A stretch of DNA of 64,000 nucleotides from Agrostemma githago. Taxonomy: Eukaryota; Streptophyta; Magnoliopsida; Caryophyllales; Caryophyllaceae. The stretch spans positions 57,679,049 through 57,743,048 of the forward strand of contig OY288239.1 of the NCBI GenBank assembly GCA_958450325.1, read 5' to 3'. The first letter of the stretch is position 1. Every line of letters starts with the position of its first letter. The notes beneath the pieces are model-generated. The model made no database searches, was not told the origin of the DNA, and saw only the letters and a program-made list of their open reading frames with translations. Shown here piece by piece: positions 21,815-34,841 of this stretch. Both the position numbers and the translations under genes were made by a program.

Positions 21815-23075
21815 ATGTCGGGAGATTCAAGCACAGACGCAAGTAACCATAGTGGAAACAACGCCGAACAATCCCGGGATAACACCGTAGGAACCCTAGC
21901 ATGAATGCATCCGTAAACAACATTGACTCTCGTCTAGGCCATTTGGAAGATAAGGCCTCTGATGAACACCATAACCAGATTCCCAACGAGGTCCTTTTAA
22001 ACTCCACGCCGCTAGGCGGTGTTCCAGCCAGAGTCAGCCCTAATGACCCCACTACACCACCTCTGGACGACATTCTACAGTTCGTCATGAGTCGCATAGA
22101 CTTCCTTGAAAACCAAATGCGCCTAAACTAAGGCAACAATGTCCACCTCGAAAACCATAGGAAGTTTGAGATGGTAAACGACCAGCTGCCAGAAAAGTTT
22201 TCCCTAGCCGACATACCAAAGGTCAAAGGAACTGAGGACCCCCTCAACCACATCCGGGCCTTGAAGGACTACATGGCCATTAAGGGGGTCAAAACCAGTC
22301 TTTTCGCTAGGATATTCCATTCCTCTTTTGGCGACACACCTCGATACTGGTTTTACTCCCTTGACCCCAAAAAGATATCCACCTGGGACGACATCTCCAT
22401 AGAATTCGCAAAACAATACGCGGATAATTCCGAAACACAAGTCCCAATCCAAAGCCTCGAGATCCTTTCCCAAAACGAGAAGGAAGGCTTCTCCGAATTT
22501 CTGACTAGGTGGAGAAAGGTCAACACCCAATTAGTAAACCTCCCTATCGAATACACCTTAGTAGAAAAATTTATCAACAACCTTAGGCCTCCTTACGCCT
22601 CTCACCTTAGGTACCAAAATATCCATACCTTCAAAGGATTGTCTACCTTAGGAATACGTATGGAGGACGATATGAGGAAGGGAGCATTCTCCAAAATAAT
22701 GGGGAAAGGCTAATTGAGCAAGGAAGGCTCGAGCCAATAGGTCCCACTACAGACCCACCCACAAACAAGAGATTGAAGGCATAGGATGCTAATAAGTATT
22801 GCCACTTCCACCGTGGCAAGGGCCACGATACCGAATCTTGTTTTCAGCTCAAGCATACCATACAAGATATGATAAAAAATGAGACTATCCCTCTCCCTTC
22901 ACCCGAAAAACCTAACAATACCACAAACCCCTTTAGCATTCATGCAGTCTTCGACGACGCCATCAATTGTTCCCACCTCGATCCTATAGAGGAGAATGTC
23001 CGGGATATCAAGGAAGATCCTGACTACCCACGGGCATCCACCGAGACGAGTAAATCTGTCCGAGTCAGAGTCTAG
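21815..23075 (+). pseudogene. gag: Tat-1A gag, multiply broken
   Basis: From ATG 21815 (MSGDSSTDASNHSG) the frame shifts once near 21901. It then reads MNASVNNIDSRLGHLEDK to an ochre stop at 22129-22131, and continues in the same frame into the gag core at 22171-22713. Core landmarks: KFSLADIPKVKGTEDPLNHI, GDTPRYWFYSLDPKKISTW, QNEKEGFSEFLTRWRKV, EKFINNLRPPYASHLRY. A further shift near 22712 and an amber stop lead to the zinc knuckle YCHFHRGKGHDTESCFQLK (about 22796-22852), typical of Tat gag, and on to 23075. No protease or RT follows. Confidence 0.87.
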
Positions 23076-24290
23076 TTCGTCTTAGGGCCTAGACCAAATA
23101 GTATAACAAATGTCTTTTATTTCTTTACATTGAGTCAGGAGGTGCGAGGGAATCTGTCCTCCACCTCCCCGAAAACAATATCTCGGGCGCATAGCCCGCT
23201 TATTACTATCAATAAAAAGAAAATCAACTTTTCTTCTTTACAATACGCCTCGACAATCGCTTGATTTAATAATGCACTTTCCTGCTTACAACTCGGTACT
23301 ATGCCATTTATCGATAACAATCAAACATACCTCGAAACAACGAGGAATTAGAAGAACTGAGATCCCATGTTCTTTTGTTTTACCTATTCCATGTCTGATA
23401 TAGAAAGCCACAAACTATCCCTTAGAACGAGCATTCCCGAATCTTATGACAAATCTAAATAGTCTCTTAGCTTGTGATCAAAGACGGAAGGCAAACCCAT
23501 TTCCCACAATAAATATCCCTCGAATAAAGACCGACCAATTCCTACCATAGGTGCTAGTCTGACAAAAAGAAAAAGAAGTCTGAAATGGCCAAAGGAGCCA
23601 AAGGAAAAAAATGAAACCAAGGCCAAACTAAACCGGCCCAATTCAATGATCAAGACCAAACTCAACGGTCAAAATGAAACCCCCAATCATTCAACTCAAC
23701 TTCAAAGGTAAAGTCCAAACAAAAAGCAAAAAAAAGAAGAAAGAAAAATGAACAGACCAGTCAACTAGCACCCAAATACTAGCCTCCCTGCATTACAACC
23801 CTTAAGACCTTCCCGAGAGACTAGTTAGGAGACAGTCCGGAAATTTGAGGATTCAAGCTCAATAGGATAACCCCAACCGTTTTGGCCAGACATGGAAATC
23901 AGATCCCACATAATTTACATCTCACCCGATTGAAGTCTGAGTCATTTTTACTCAGCTTCCCCTTTCCTACCACATTACGAATCCTTAGCCCATAGCCCTA
24001 ACTTCACAAAAATCAAGCCCCAGATTTTGATCTATCGAAACCACTTATTACCTAGCTCCACATTCCAAAACCATCCCAAGCCAGTCACCCTGACCCAAAC
24101 ATGGTATCTCGGTAATTGTCACTTTCAAGGGGTCACACCCAATCACTCCACCTTAGTTCTTTAACTAGGGTGAATACACTCTAAACATCTCACATCGATA
24201 ATTGGCATAACGAGTTTAAAGCAAAATCACTCACATCTATTCTGAACTACTAACATGGTTTGATTCCGACTAAACGCGGATACGTAGGCA
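23076..24290 (+). other. Tat conserved non-coding block
   Basis: No domain is readable, but 23370-24290 is clearly similar to the minus strand of 37890-38960 in the Tat-2 element. Shared stretches include GGCAAACCCATTTCCCACAATAA, GACATGGAAATCAGATCCC, TTTTTACTCAGCTTCCCC and, at the end, the TACGTAGGCA motif near 24278. It probably lies where pol would be in a complete element. Confidence 0.65.
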
Positions 24291-24399
24291 ACCCTTCCAA
24301 GGGTACAACCAGCGAAAATAGCAAAATCGATTACTCGATTCACATGCAAGTCGGAACCACCCATATGTTCTGATAAACGAGTGATTTCAATGACGAAGC

Positions 24400-24592
24400 A
24401 CAAACGACGAGCCGAGGACGGGGTGAAAACCCAAAAGGGTGCCCCGGGCAAAATGAAGAAACGAGTTGCGAGCCGTCGTAAAAAAAAAAGAAAAGAAAAA
24501 AAATAAACGAAAGGTGAGCCGAGGACGGAGTGAAAACCCGAAAGGGCGCTCCGGGCAAAATAAAGAATTGAGTTGCGAGCCACCACAAAAAA
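24400..24592. repeat. Direct duplication of ~110 bp with A-rich linkers
   Basis: The GAGCCGAGGACGG...GTGAAAACCC...AAAGGG...CCGGGCAAAAT...GAGTTGCGAGCC block occurs twice (about 24407-24478 and 24516-24585), each followed by a run of A. Confidence 0.75.
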
Positions 24593-24599
24593 AAAAAGA

Positions 24600-25783
24600 G
24601 TTTTAAAAAAAAAAGTGTTTCTCATTAATGCAAAAATCAGTTGAATCAAGCCTTTGTCGAGGCCCCTTACATCGAGCATCCAAAATCCGGCTACCCCGGA
24701 AAATGACAACGTGTCAAATAAAACCCCACAAAAAACTAGTACTAATACACCACATAATATCAATTAATACAACATAGTACTAAACGGCGGGCTCTACCGG
24801 TCCAACTTTTTGTTTCCCTCGCCGTTCGGGTGTGCTTGTTCGGGTCTCTCACCATCGGCCCCTCCGAACACAAGCGTCCACCACCCTAGCTAAATGCGAG
24901 CCCAGCGAATCCCACTTCCCCTCCTCACTCACATTCTCAATATGGGTCTTGTCGGTCTCGATCCGTTTAGATGAACTGACGAATACTAGGATCGGTAATG
25001 TCGTCTTCGGTCGGGCGCTTAGCGACATTAGCCCACATAGCTTCCTTATTCTGTAGTACGGTCATCTCCACAATCCTTAACCTTTCTCTCACACCCGACA
25101 ACCCTAGACGTCAGGAACGACCTCATGAAGTCGCTAAACCCCTTTCCAAAAGCCGGAATGTCCGCGCAAGAGTGACAGGTCCACGCGGACAATACATTTC
25201 GTCCTTTGGATCCACCAGACTTATACGTTTTATTTATTTTATTTTTAGGGGGATAAGCTACCCCACCTAGGCGTGTTGTAGCCCCGAATGACATCGTCAA
25301 TTCGCATCTGTAGCAAAGCACGACATTGTCACCAAGATGTAAAGAGTGGTCTAACTAATTTTCAAAAGTGGTCTAAATTTTTTTCCTTTCCTCATTTTAA
25401 ACATGAATGTCGAGATAGTCACACTTGTCTCCCAACACCGAACACACACTCGGTCGATACACTTTAGCTACAAAACATTTATTACATCTTTACACGTCTC
25501 GAGTCAAACATTTTAATCGACGTACTACTTGATCCAAATCCTCACTCAAACTAACGCATTTTAAGAATTCTGAAAAAGCATTTTCGTACTCTCATGCAAT
25601 ATCAACGCATTCTAAAATGTCCTAAATTACCACGAAATCGCAAACAAACCGAATTTGAAGTGATTACTTGTCAATCTAGTTCAACATTTCACCAAACGAA
25701 AACACAAGACTAATCCAAGTAATTCAAATACTAAAAATTTCAAGAAAATATATAAAACATAAAAATCCATTCACAAATTGAGA
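24600..25783 (+). other. Tat-1A interior, non-coding
   Basis: No recognised frame. The stretch around 25235-25330 (GGGGATAAGCTACCCCACCTAGGCGT) matches the reverse complement of the region downstream of the PMD gene at 57160-57200. This shows the same antisense arrangement in both copies. Confidence 0.55.
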
Positions 25784-26338
25784 CTAGGGAGGACTTCTAG
25801 AAGCCGCGCCAATGGCTATCACCAACTCACCGATGTTGTCATCCAAACATAAGTCCTCTAGAGCAACGGTAGGAGACTCGCTACCGACCATTCCAGACAA
25901 CAAGTCTAAGGTAACCGTCTCGGATCTTTCTCTAACCTCTTTAGTAGCACCCGTAGAACGACCCGTAGCCTCAGCCTCAGCCTTTATCTCCCTCTCAACC
26001 AGATGCCTAGCCTCACCCTGCGCGGAGGTCTCGCCCTGAGACCGAGCCAGCCGCTCCTTAAGTTGAGCAATCTCGGCGGCCCGAGATTGCAGGAGTTGTC
26101 GCGCCTCAACCGCTTTCGCCTCAAGCTCGGCCACCTGAGTCTCCAGCTGTCCCACCATATAGGGAATGTCCTGCAAACATAACCCGCACATGAGGAAAAC
26201 ACACAAATAATCTAAGAGCCAAATTTAGGTACACGCACTTACCGATTGGGGTCCCGAAGTGTCACGGGAGACCCTCAAGGCATAGACCCTGAAGCAGTTG
26301 GCAGCCTGCCACAACCGTTGATGGGAAGCCGACGAAAC
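25784..26338 (-). pseudogene. Antisense PMD gene, last two exons (copy A)
   Basis: Two exons on the strand opposite the retroelement: 26338-26243 (96 bp) and 26170-25784. The donor CG|GTAAGTG and acceptor TTTGCAG|GA match those of copy B (56129-56224 and 56299-56685) and the first exon is equally 96 bp. The last exon encodes a coiled coil (DIPYMVGQLETQVAELEAKA, LKERLARSQGE), then an acidic end (ALEDLCLDDNIGELVIAI) closing in ASRSPP and TAG. It is the C-terminal extension of a plant mobile domain protein. Upstream exons are missing: the sequence ends at the tandem-repeat boundary near 26405. This copy's last exon is fully open. Confidence 0.75.
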
Positions 26339-26399
26339 CTGAAAGATGAAACCACACAAGTTAGCCAAACAAAACCTAACCCTTAGAATCCAAAACAGA

Positions 26400-26531
26400 A
26401 ACCGAAAATTACTATCGATGGAAAATTATTAGTTTAAGACTAGCTAATGGAAGACTATAAACTTAAATAAATAATCTCACATCGAAAATTATGATAAGTT
26501 GATGAATTCTATATTATAAATAAGACTAATC
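26400..26531. repeat. AT-rich tandem repeat, left edge
   Basis: Starts the repeat family described at 29207-32790 (TCTCACATCGAAAATTATGAT, GATGAATTCTATATTATAAATAAGA). It is cut by LINE-C at 26532; AAGACTAATC (26522-26531) is the left target duplication. Confidence 0.75.
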
Positions 26532-29132
26532 GTGATCGTGATCAAGAGCATCCTATCTACTCTCCACTCTTACTGGGCGTCCATCTTCATCATCCCGTCC
26601 ACGGTCATGAAACAGATAGACTCGATTTGCAGGAATTATCTCTGGGACGGGGGTGTTCACTATCACAGAACACCCTTGGTTGCGTGGGATAAGGTCTTCA
26701 ACCCTCATAATGAAGGAGGAATTAATCTCAGACAAAACTCGTGTTGGAATAAGGCGGCCATTGGGAAGCTAGCTTGGTGGGTGAGCAACTGTCAAAACAA
26801 GCTATGGGTCCAATGGGTCCATTATGTTTATCTGAAAGGGAGAAACTGGAATAAGTACAAACCATCTTCGGATACTAGTTGGGCTTGGCGGAAGATTTGT
26901 CAGGCCAGAGACAGGCTCGTACGTTTTCATAGTTCCTCCGCTAGGGACCGGAAACATTATAACATTGCTGATGTTTACGAGTACTTGAGGGACAATGATG
27001 GTGGGATTTGCCACGGGTCCTACCGATCAATATATAACCAACTAATCCTAACGGTAGCTAGGGTAAGTCGGGTCGTGTCCACGGAGGCGGTATTGTAATG
27101 TCTAGACTAGGTATACCTAGAAACAAGGCTAAGTCACAAACAAACACAAAGAAATGCTAATTGACAAACTATGATGGTTGAAGAGGTATGAACTAGACTA
27201 ACAATGAACTAGCTATAAAATGAACTAATAAAAACAACTAAGATTAACTAAGCAAATAAACTAGAGAAAATGATCGAGTAAAGTGGTAGAGAATTCAAAT
27301 ATGGGAAGGAGTAGGGTTAGGTCGGGTTCGTAAGCATAGTAGGATAATTGGGTAATCAAGGGTATAGGTGCCACTTAGTTACTAGGTCGGTTTGCGCTCT
27401 CGCGCCAAAGCCAAAGTCCGCACTCTCGTGTCTAAGACTAGACCCGAACATTCATGCAAGATGCTACTCAAAACACAAACTTCAACCACAAATTGAATAT
27501 ACAATGAGAAGAAGATAACAAGCATGAGAAGCATTGGCCACTACTACCCACACAAGCAATACAACAAACACATAGTGTGCCCAATAAGTGACTAGCAACA
27601 AAGGAATCACCTTTACCCACAATCAAGCCCTAATCACCCATAATCCACACTTAATCCCCCTACTAACCCCACAAGGAATCTACTCACTTATAATGAAGAT
27701 AAAACTAACATGAACAAGAGAAATAATCATAATAATCAAAACATCCATTAAGAACAAACAATAACAATAAGCAATAAATAAAGATTAAAACTTGATGAAT
27801 AAACAAAGAACGAAAGTAAAAGGGAGAAGAGGATTATACCAAAATAGCAAAGAATGAAAAAGATGTAAACTTGAATTAATAAGAAACCCAAATAAAACTC
27901 CAAGGTTGTCAAGCTTGGAATAATCTTCAAGAATCTCCATAATATAAGACTAATTACAAAGATTAACTAAAGATTAAAGGAAGATTAAACTAATGAGAGG
28001 AGAACTAAATCTAGGGTTTAAATGTTAAAGAGAGGCTTAGGATAGTCTAGGGTAATGTATGATGCTTAAACAATACAAGGGAGGAGTATTTATAAGGATA
28101 CAAAAATGAAGGAGGAAGAAAAAGGAGTCACGCGCAGCAGCTGGGCCATCCCGTCCGGGACGAGATGGTCCCGACCGGGACGGGTTGGTCCCGACCGAGA
28201 CGGGTCCAAAACAGAACCCTCCGCATTTGTGCACCTCATCCCGGACGGGATGAGGTCCTTCCCGACGGGGATGGGTCTTGTAGGCCTCCAATATGATCTT
28301 TAAGGTTCCTCCTTGACTCTCATTGGCTTCTCATCAATTCTCGAGGCTCGGGATCGAGTCTAAGGGGCTCGGGATTGGGTCCCAAGGTCTCGGGATCGAA
28401 TCCAAGGCATCGAGTGATCGTTCCTTCACTTCGTTGGCTCCAAAAAGTGTATGAAACGAGTCGGAATCGTTCCAAATCTTCATGAATGGTCTTGGGAACC
28501 TAAAACGAACTAGAGGAAGCATAAGTAGCCCATGAATCGCTCCCAAGGAGCGATTCTGCAAGGAAAAAGGGACCAAAACACAACAAACTAGCCACTACAA
28601 ACTACACTTATCAGATAAGAAGGCTCGGGTGAACTGGCATACCCAGATTTGGACGAACTGGTCCATCCCGAAGCACCGGGTCATCGCTTGGCTTCACTAA
28701 CAGCAAGCTTTTAATATCAGAGACAAGATGCAGAAATTGGGTATCATCGATGATAACCGGTGTTGCATATGCGCGACAGATCCGAAAACTTTTGAACACC
28801 TGCTTACAAGATGTAACTACTGCAAACGACTCATTGAGGAAGTAAAGAAGAAACCCGGTTGGAAATGCAACTTAGAACTGACTGAACTGGGAAGGAAACG
28901 TCTAAAAGGGTCGAAAATGCAGAGAGCGATAAAAAATGGAATAATTAATTCTCTGATTTATCATATTTGGAATCAAAGGAATAAAAGCAGGATGGACGCA
29001 CAATTGATTAAACCGGAGATCCTGGCCAACGTAATCGTTAAAGAGTTTCTGTTCTTTTGTAAGAATAAGGATGTTTACAATTTAGGCACTAGAGACTCCA
29101 ATTTCCTTGTGAGTCTCATGCGATCTATGTAA
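26532..29132 (+). pseudogene. LINE-C ORF2 C-terminus (zf-RVT), split by solo LTR
   Basis: Reads VIKSILSTLHSYWASIF, YLWDGGVHYHRTPLVAWDKV, WAWRKICQARDRLVRF, NIADVYEYLRDN to 26995, then resumes at 28619 after the LTR: KKARVNWHTQIWTNWSIPKH, RVIAWLH, an amber stop, then IDDNRCCICATDPKTFEHLL, RLKGSKMQRAIKNGIINSL, KSRMDAQL and an end at VSLMRSM. These are the post-RT linker and zinc-binding region (CCIC...H...C) of a plant LINE. No reverse transcriptase core is present. The frame is dead from truncation, the LTR and the stop. Confidence 0.88.
26996..28613 (-). mobile_element. Athila-type solo LTR
   Basis: Minus-strand LTR from 28613 (TGATAAGTGTAG) to 26996 (CCCACCATCA), 1618 bp, with a 5-bp duplication GACAA/GATAA (26991-26995 and 28614-28618). 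No internal sequence, hence a solo LTR. TATA on the minus strand near 28087-28096. Dyads TCCCG-N2-CGGGA at 28147-28250, upstream of TATA in element orientation. Confidence 0.92.
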
Positions 29133-29206
29133 TCCCATGATGTAAATCCATTTTATCAAGTTACTTACCTTACCAAAAAAAACAAAAACAAAAAAAAAGA
29201 CTAATC

Positions 29207-32200
29207 CTTCGTTATTAAATATCGATAAAAAAAACTTTTAAGTCTTAAAAAGTCTATTAATAAGACTACAAACTTAAGCGAAAATAACCTCACATCGAAA
29301 AATTATAATAAGGTGATAAAACTTTATATTATAAATAATACTTCGTAGTAATCATGTGCTCTTAGATATTAACTAAAAATATTTTGAATCTTAAAATCAA
29401 TATATATTAATAAAGTAGGAACTTTTCGAGCGATATGATTGGTACAAGTTTTTTAATATATTTTTTAAGTTAAATAAAGAATTTTTTTAATATATATGAA
29501 AATTTGTATATGAAAAAAAAATCTTACTCCACCTAAGACTCGATTTTTTTTAAAACAATTTAAATAAAGAATATAGAAATTTGTATAGGAACAAAACAAT
29601 CTTAATCCAATTAAGACTCAAAAAATTACCACTATATAAACCGACGATTATCACCTTATAAGGCAACAAAAATTGGACAACGACAGCGTGAAACGCTTAG
29701 TCAATTTTGTTTGATAATTGTTTTGATATTTATTTATTCACCCTCAAAAAATATATATTTAAAATTTTGAATTTTTTAAATAATTATTATTAATAATTTT
29801 ATAGTTTTAATTTATTTTTTAATTCAAATAAAGAATAGTACAAATTTGTGTGAGGAAAAAAATAATCTTACACGAGTATGATGAGGTGATGAAATTGTAT
29901 ATAAATAAGAGCAGTAATTCATTCTTAGATATCAACCAACAATCTTTTGACTTATAAAATTAATCCTACTCCATTTAAGATTATAAAAATTATCACTATA
30001 TAAACCGACGATTATTACCTCAGCCTTAAAAAAAACTATGAAGATTATAAACTTAACTAAAAATTATTCTACATCAAAATTATGATGATGGGGTGATGAA
30101 ATTCTAAATTATAAATAAGAACAATCATTCTTTCATAGATATTGGCTAAAAATCTTTTATTTGAGTCTTAGGAAAGCTCCTAGGATCATAAACTTAAGTA
30201 AAAATTATCACATGTCAAAAAATTATGATAAGGTGGCAAATTCTATATTAATAAAACCAATCATCCGTTTTTAGATACAACCAAAAATTAAAAATTATCC
30301 AAAAAATTCTCAAATTCTATGTAAATAATAGCAATCATTTGTTCTTAGATACGGAGTATCAATCAATAATATATCAAGTCTTAAACAAAAGCTCATAAGA
30401 TTAAAACTTAAGTAAAAAAATTCTCATTGAAAAATTATAGTAGGGTGATGAATTCTATATTACTCCTAGATAAATAATAGGTACAAATATGTAATTGTTA
30501 AATATTTGTTTAATATTAGACGTAGGGTAAATAGTGAGTTTAAAATATTTAATATTTGTTTAATAATGTAAATGTTCATTACGGAAAAATAAAATAAAGA
30601 AAAACAAATACTACGACAAGATTATGCGAAAAAACAAAGAAACGACAAGTGACGAAATTGAAATGACTACCCATGCATATACTAGGAATTTGAGAAAACC
30701 AAATTTGAACTAGGTTGGATTTGGGCATAATTTCAAATCCAAATCCCAAGGTTTCCAAACACTCAAAATATTTCAAATCCGGAATTCAAATCCAAATCCA
30801 AGTTACCAAACATGCCATTATATAATTCGTCCTTAAATATCGACAAAAATTAGAGCTTTTAAGAGTATAAATAAAATTAAGTAAAATTATCTCATATTGA
30901 AAGAATAATGTCATTGAAAGACTAACGATGTATGTATAAAATAATTATTTCTCTCTTCTTTAATTGTAGTTATAAGTAAAAAGTGAGGTTAATATAATAA
31001 AAAAGGTTGAACCAAATAAAAAGTATTTGCGAAGGGAAGAAGATAGAAAGACAAACGAAAATAGAATATGGAAGAAGATAGAAGGAAGGAAGAAGTACTC
31101 TGTAGTCTTATTGTACCACATTGAAAAATTAGCATAAGGGGATGACCATATGATTATTAATTGAAGTCATTATTGGTTCTTAGATATCAATTGTATAAAC
31201 CGACAATAATTCTACTCCATTTAAGACTAAAAAAATTATCACTGTATAAACCGACGATTATCACCTCACAAGACAACAAAAATTAAAATTGGACAGCGAC
31301 AGCGAGAAATGTTTAGTCAATTCTGTTTGATAATTGTTTTAATATTTATTTGTTCACCCTAAAAAAAATATAAAATTAAAATTTTGAATTTTTTAAATAA
31401 TTATTATAGTTTTAATATATTTTAAATTTAAATAAAGAATATATAAAAATTTGTGTAGCAAAAAAAAATAATCGAACACGAGTATTATGATGAGGTGATG
31501 AAATTCTATATAATAAGAACGAAAATTCGTTCTTAAATATCAACCAACAATCTTTTAAATCTTAAAAAAAAGTTCACAAGATTATAAACTTGAATAAAAT
31601 TATCCCACATCGAAAAATTATAATAGGATGATGATATTCTATATTATTCCCGAGATTATAAATAAGAGATATCATTGGTTCATTGAAAATTTGTGATGAG
31701 TTGAAATTCTTTATTATAAGTAAGAATAATCATTCGTTTTTCGATATTAACCAACCATTTTTTGGGTATAAATAATAGCAATCATTCGCTCCTAGATACG
31801 GAGTATCAATCAATAATATTTTGAGTCTTAAAAAAACTCATAAAATTAATATAAACTTAAGTAAAACAAAATTACCTCATCGGAAAATTATAATAGGGTG
31901 ATGAATTCTATATTACTTTTAAGATAAATAAGAGCAATCAATTTTTTGAATCTTAAAAAAGCTACTAAGATTGTAAACTTAAGTAAAAATTATATCACAT
32001 CAAAAAAATATGATGAGATGAATTGATGAAATTCTTTTTTATAATTAAAAGTAATAGTTCGTTTTTAGATATCAACAAACAATCTTTTGAGTCTTAAAAA
32101 AAGTTTTTAAGATTATTAAGTTAAGTAAAAATTATCCACATCGAAAAATTATGATGGGTGATGAAATTCTGTATTATAAATAAGAGCAACCATACATTCT

Positions 32201-32790
32201 TGAATATCAACCAACAATTTTTTGAATCTTAAAAAAAAGTTTAAGAACAACCATTCGTTCTTAGTTATCAACCAACAATCTTTTGAATCTTAAAAAAAAA
32301 CTTAAGAACAACCATTTGTTCTTAGTTATCAACCAACAATCTTTTGAATCTTAAAAATAGTTCCGAAGATTATAAGCTTAAGTAAAAATTATCTCACATC
32401 GAAAAATTATGATGAAATGATAAAATTTTATATTATAAATAAGAGCAATAATAATTCATTCTTAGATATCGATCAACAAACTTTCGAGTCTTAAAAAAAG
32501 ACCTAAGATTATAAACTTAAGTAATATTATCCCACATCGATAAATTACGATAAACTGATGAAATTCTATATTAATAAGAGCAATCATTCGTTCTTAGTTC
32601 TCAACCAACACTTCAACATTATCCCACATTGAAAAATTATAATAGGTTGATGAAATTTTATATTATAAAATAAGATCAATCGTTCGTTCTTAGTTATCAA
32701 CCAACAATCTTGTGAGTCTTAAAAAAACTCCTAAGATTATAAACTTAAGATAAAAAGTATCTCACATCAAAAAATTATGATACTTCGTAT
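29207..32790. repeat. AT-rich diverged tandem repeat array
   Basis: A motif of roughly 130-140 bp recurs many times: ATATCAACCAACAATCTTTT, TTAAAAAAAG, TAAGATTATAAACTTAAGTA, ATCTCACATCGAAAAATTAT, GATGAAATTCTATATTATAA. Spacing in 32077-32695 is 129, 60, 60, 140, 130 and 100 bp; the 60-bp steps (32206-32345) are near-exact local duplications. No coding frame. Diverged spans and other AT-rich sequence lie between copies (29400-29900, 30480-31200). Confidence 0.8.
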
Positions 32791-33024
32791 AGATATTTGA
32801 TGCTTTTTTTTAGTTATATAAAACTCAATTCAGGAATATATCATAAATAATAAAGAAAATCAAGTATAGAATCATTAAATTATTATAATATATATTTAAT
32901 CCATTATGTATGTTAATGTGATGTTTTACCGTTTAAAGTAAAAACTTGAAGTTTTATTTAACAAGAAAATTATCGTAACAAAATTATACACATAAAATAG
33001 TTAGAATTTGTGGTAGAAAACATA
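32791..33024. other. AT-rich spacer
   Basis: No frame, repeat unit or motif that I can support. Confidence 0.5.
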
Positions 33025-33126
33025 TATACATACATACATACATATACATACATATACATACATACATACATATACATACATACATACATACATATATATA
33101 TGTATATATTTATATGTATATATATG

Positions 33127-33161
<35 letters not shown>
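33025..33161. repeat. (TACA)n/(TATG)n/(TA)n microsatellite
   Basis: Tetranucleotide TACA runs turn into TATG and TA runs. The microsatellite resumes at 33407-33468 on the other side of a MITE. Confidence 0.93.
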
Positions 33162-33163
<2 letters not shown>

Positions 33164-33166
<3 letters not shown>

Positions 33167-33406
33167 GGTAGGTTCAAATAAGGTCAACTATTTTTTTAAG
33201 TCTATATTAAAGTTACAGATGACATACGTTAAAGTTGCATTTTTCAAAATTGATATGTAACTATAACATTCAGCACTTTTATCACTTCAAGTGATAAAGT
33301 GCAACTTTATCACTCATCTCGTGTAACTTTAAGCACTTTTTGTGTAACTTTAACACTGGAACTTAGAAACTTAAAAAAGTTGTTGACCTTATTTGAACCT
33401 ACCTCT
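33164..33406. mobile_element. MITE with ~45-bp terminal inverted repeats
   Basis: The ends AGAGGTAGGTTCAAATAAGG and its exact complement are perfect for 25 bp, then imperfect to about 45 bp. ATATATAC flanks both sides (33156-33163 and 33407-33414). An 8-bp duplication would suggest hAT, but the target is a TA microsatellite so the length is ambiguous. The 243-bp interior has no frame; it repeats CACTTTTATCACTTCAAGTG-like palindromes. Confidence 0.8.
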
Positions 33407-33468
33407 ATATATACATATACATATGTATGTATGTATGTGTATATATATATGTATGTATGTATATATAT

Positions 33469-33780
33469 AGGGCGTCTTCCCAATATTAATTTTAATAAAT
33501 ATGAGAATAATACGTATTATTGGAGTAGTTAAACAAGAGTAGTATAGGTGACCGGTTACCTGTAGAACCCTTTCACCTTCCTTTATCACCTTTAATTTTA
33601 TTTAACGGCCAATAATACTAACTATAGAGCGTCTCCCAAAATAATTCCAATTTTAATAAATCAGAGAGTAATACGTATTTTTGGAGTAGTTAAACCAGAG
33701 TAGTATATATGACTAGTTAGCTGTTGAACCCGTTCACCTTCTTTTTTTGCCTTTAATTCATTTCACATAAATTCACTCAT
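33469..33780. repeat. Tandem duplication of a ~157-bp unit
   Basis: GCGTCT-CCCAA, ATTTTAATAAAT, ATACGTATT-TTGGAGTAGTTAAAC and GTTCACCTTC landmarks occur in both 33469-33625 and 33626-33780. Confidence 0.85.
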
Positions 33781-34079
33781 TTCAATTACTCAGTGTACGG
33801 GGCATTAAATGTCATTCATGTCCTCCGTCTTCCTCTTCCTTCAAGTCTTCAACCTCACCAAATCTAGCTAACAACACAATCCTACACCAAAATCAACATG
33901 TTAATCTACACGAAACGTTTATAGAAAAAAAACTGAAGAAAGATGAAGGGTAATGGAGAGAACTAAGGAGAAGTAGACATGACAAAACTGAGCCGACCCG
34001 AATAAGCCCAACTGAACCCAACCTGACACCCGAATTGAAGACTTGATCTTAACCCGTAAGATGAATTGACCCGACTATT
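33781..34079. other. Unassigned spacer
   Basis: About 300 bp without a frame or repeat that I recognise. It ends CTATT (34075-34079), the base pairs next to the Tat-2 LTR and a candidate target duplication whose partner is not visible. Confidence 0.4.
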
Positions 34080-34841
34080 TGTGGACATGACATAGGTCCA
34101 CCCCGACGCGGCCATGTGCGGGTTTGGGGAGGCGAATGAATCTCATGTGAGATGGGTCTCGAATTGAAATTTAAATCGAAGTTGGAGTCACCACCGAACT
34201 TGGTGGGAGTTCGGGCCCATTCGAACCCACTCTATGTCGTAGTGGGCCATGCACAAAGTACGTCCCATTCCGATTTCAGATTTTATGGGGTTCGTCACTT
34301 TGCATTACGATACCGATGCCGACATTATCGGTAATCGAGTATTTAATGACTCTCGTATGCCAATGGTTTCGGACGTCCGGAAACCATGGTTCTGAGTAAG
34401 GGGTGAGGGTATGTGTTGGGAAGTTCACAAAGAACACCCAATTCTGCCCGCATTTGGCGGCCTTTACTAAGATATCGTTCGTTGTTCGTGTACGCGTGTT
34501 AGTTTGACGGTTGAATGATATGCAAACAGCGTTTTGACTAAACATGTGAATTATGTTTAACTACGTCGTTTAATGCATTTTTGAACTAAGACGAAGTTGT
34601 TTTAGCATGTGAGATTTGTTTTAGTACAATAAAACAAAAAGAAATGCCAACATTGGAGCAAACGAGTTAGTAACGATATAACGGTTTGTAAAATGATTAG
34701 AATGACATAAATGATATGATGCAAGGTTTTGAAAAGATTAGGACACGTGATAGACTTACACATGTTGACCGAAGTCATTAAAAAGGTTTTATCGAAGTTC
34801 GAAATATGTTGAAGGCTCACGGATTTGTCTTGATAGAGACC

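Larger units (their letters stand above)
26532..29196 (+). mobile_element. LINE-C, 5'-truncated LINE
   Basis: Flanked by a perfect 10-bp duplication AAGACTAATC (26522-26531 and 29197-29206). It ends in an A-rich tail (29177-29196). It carries the C-terminal third of ORF2, split by an Athila solo LTR (26996-28613). Similar to LINE-A/LINE-B. Confidence 0.92.

Noticed and set aside
24227..24763. 178-codon minus frame with repeated FFILPGAPF words
   Set aside because: Complement of a duplicated A-rich non-coding segment; the repeat explains the repeated words.
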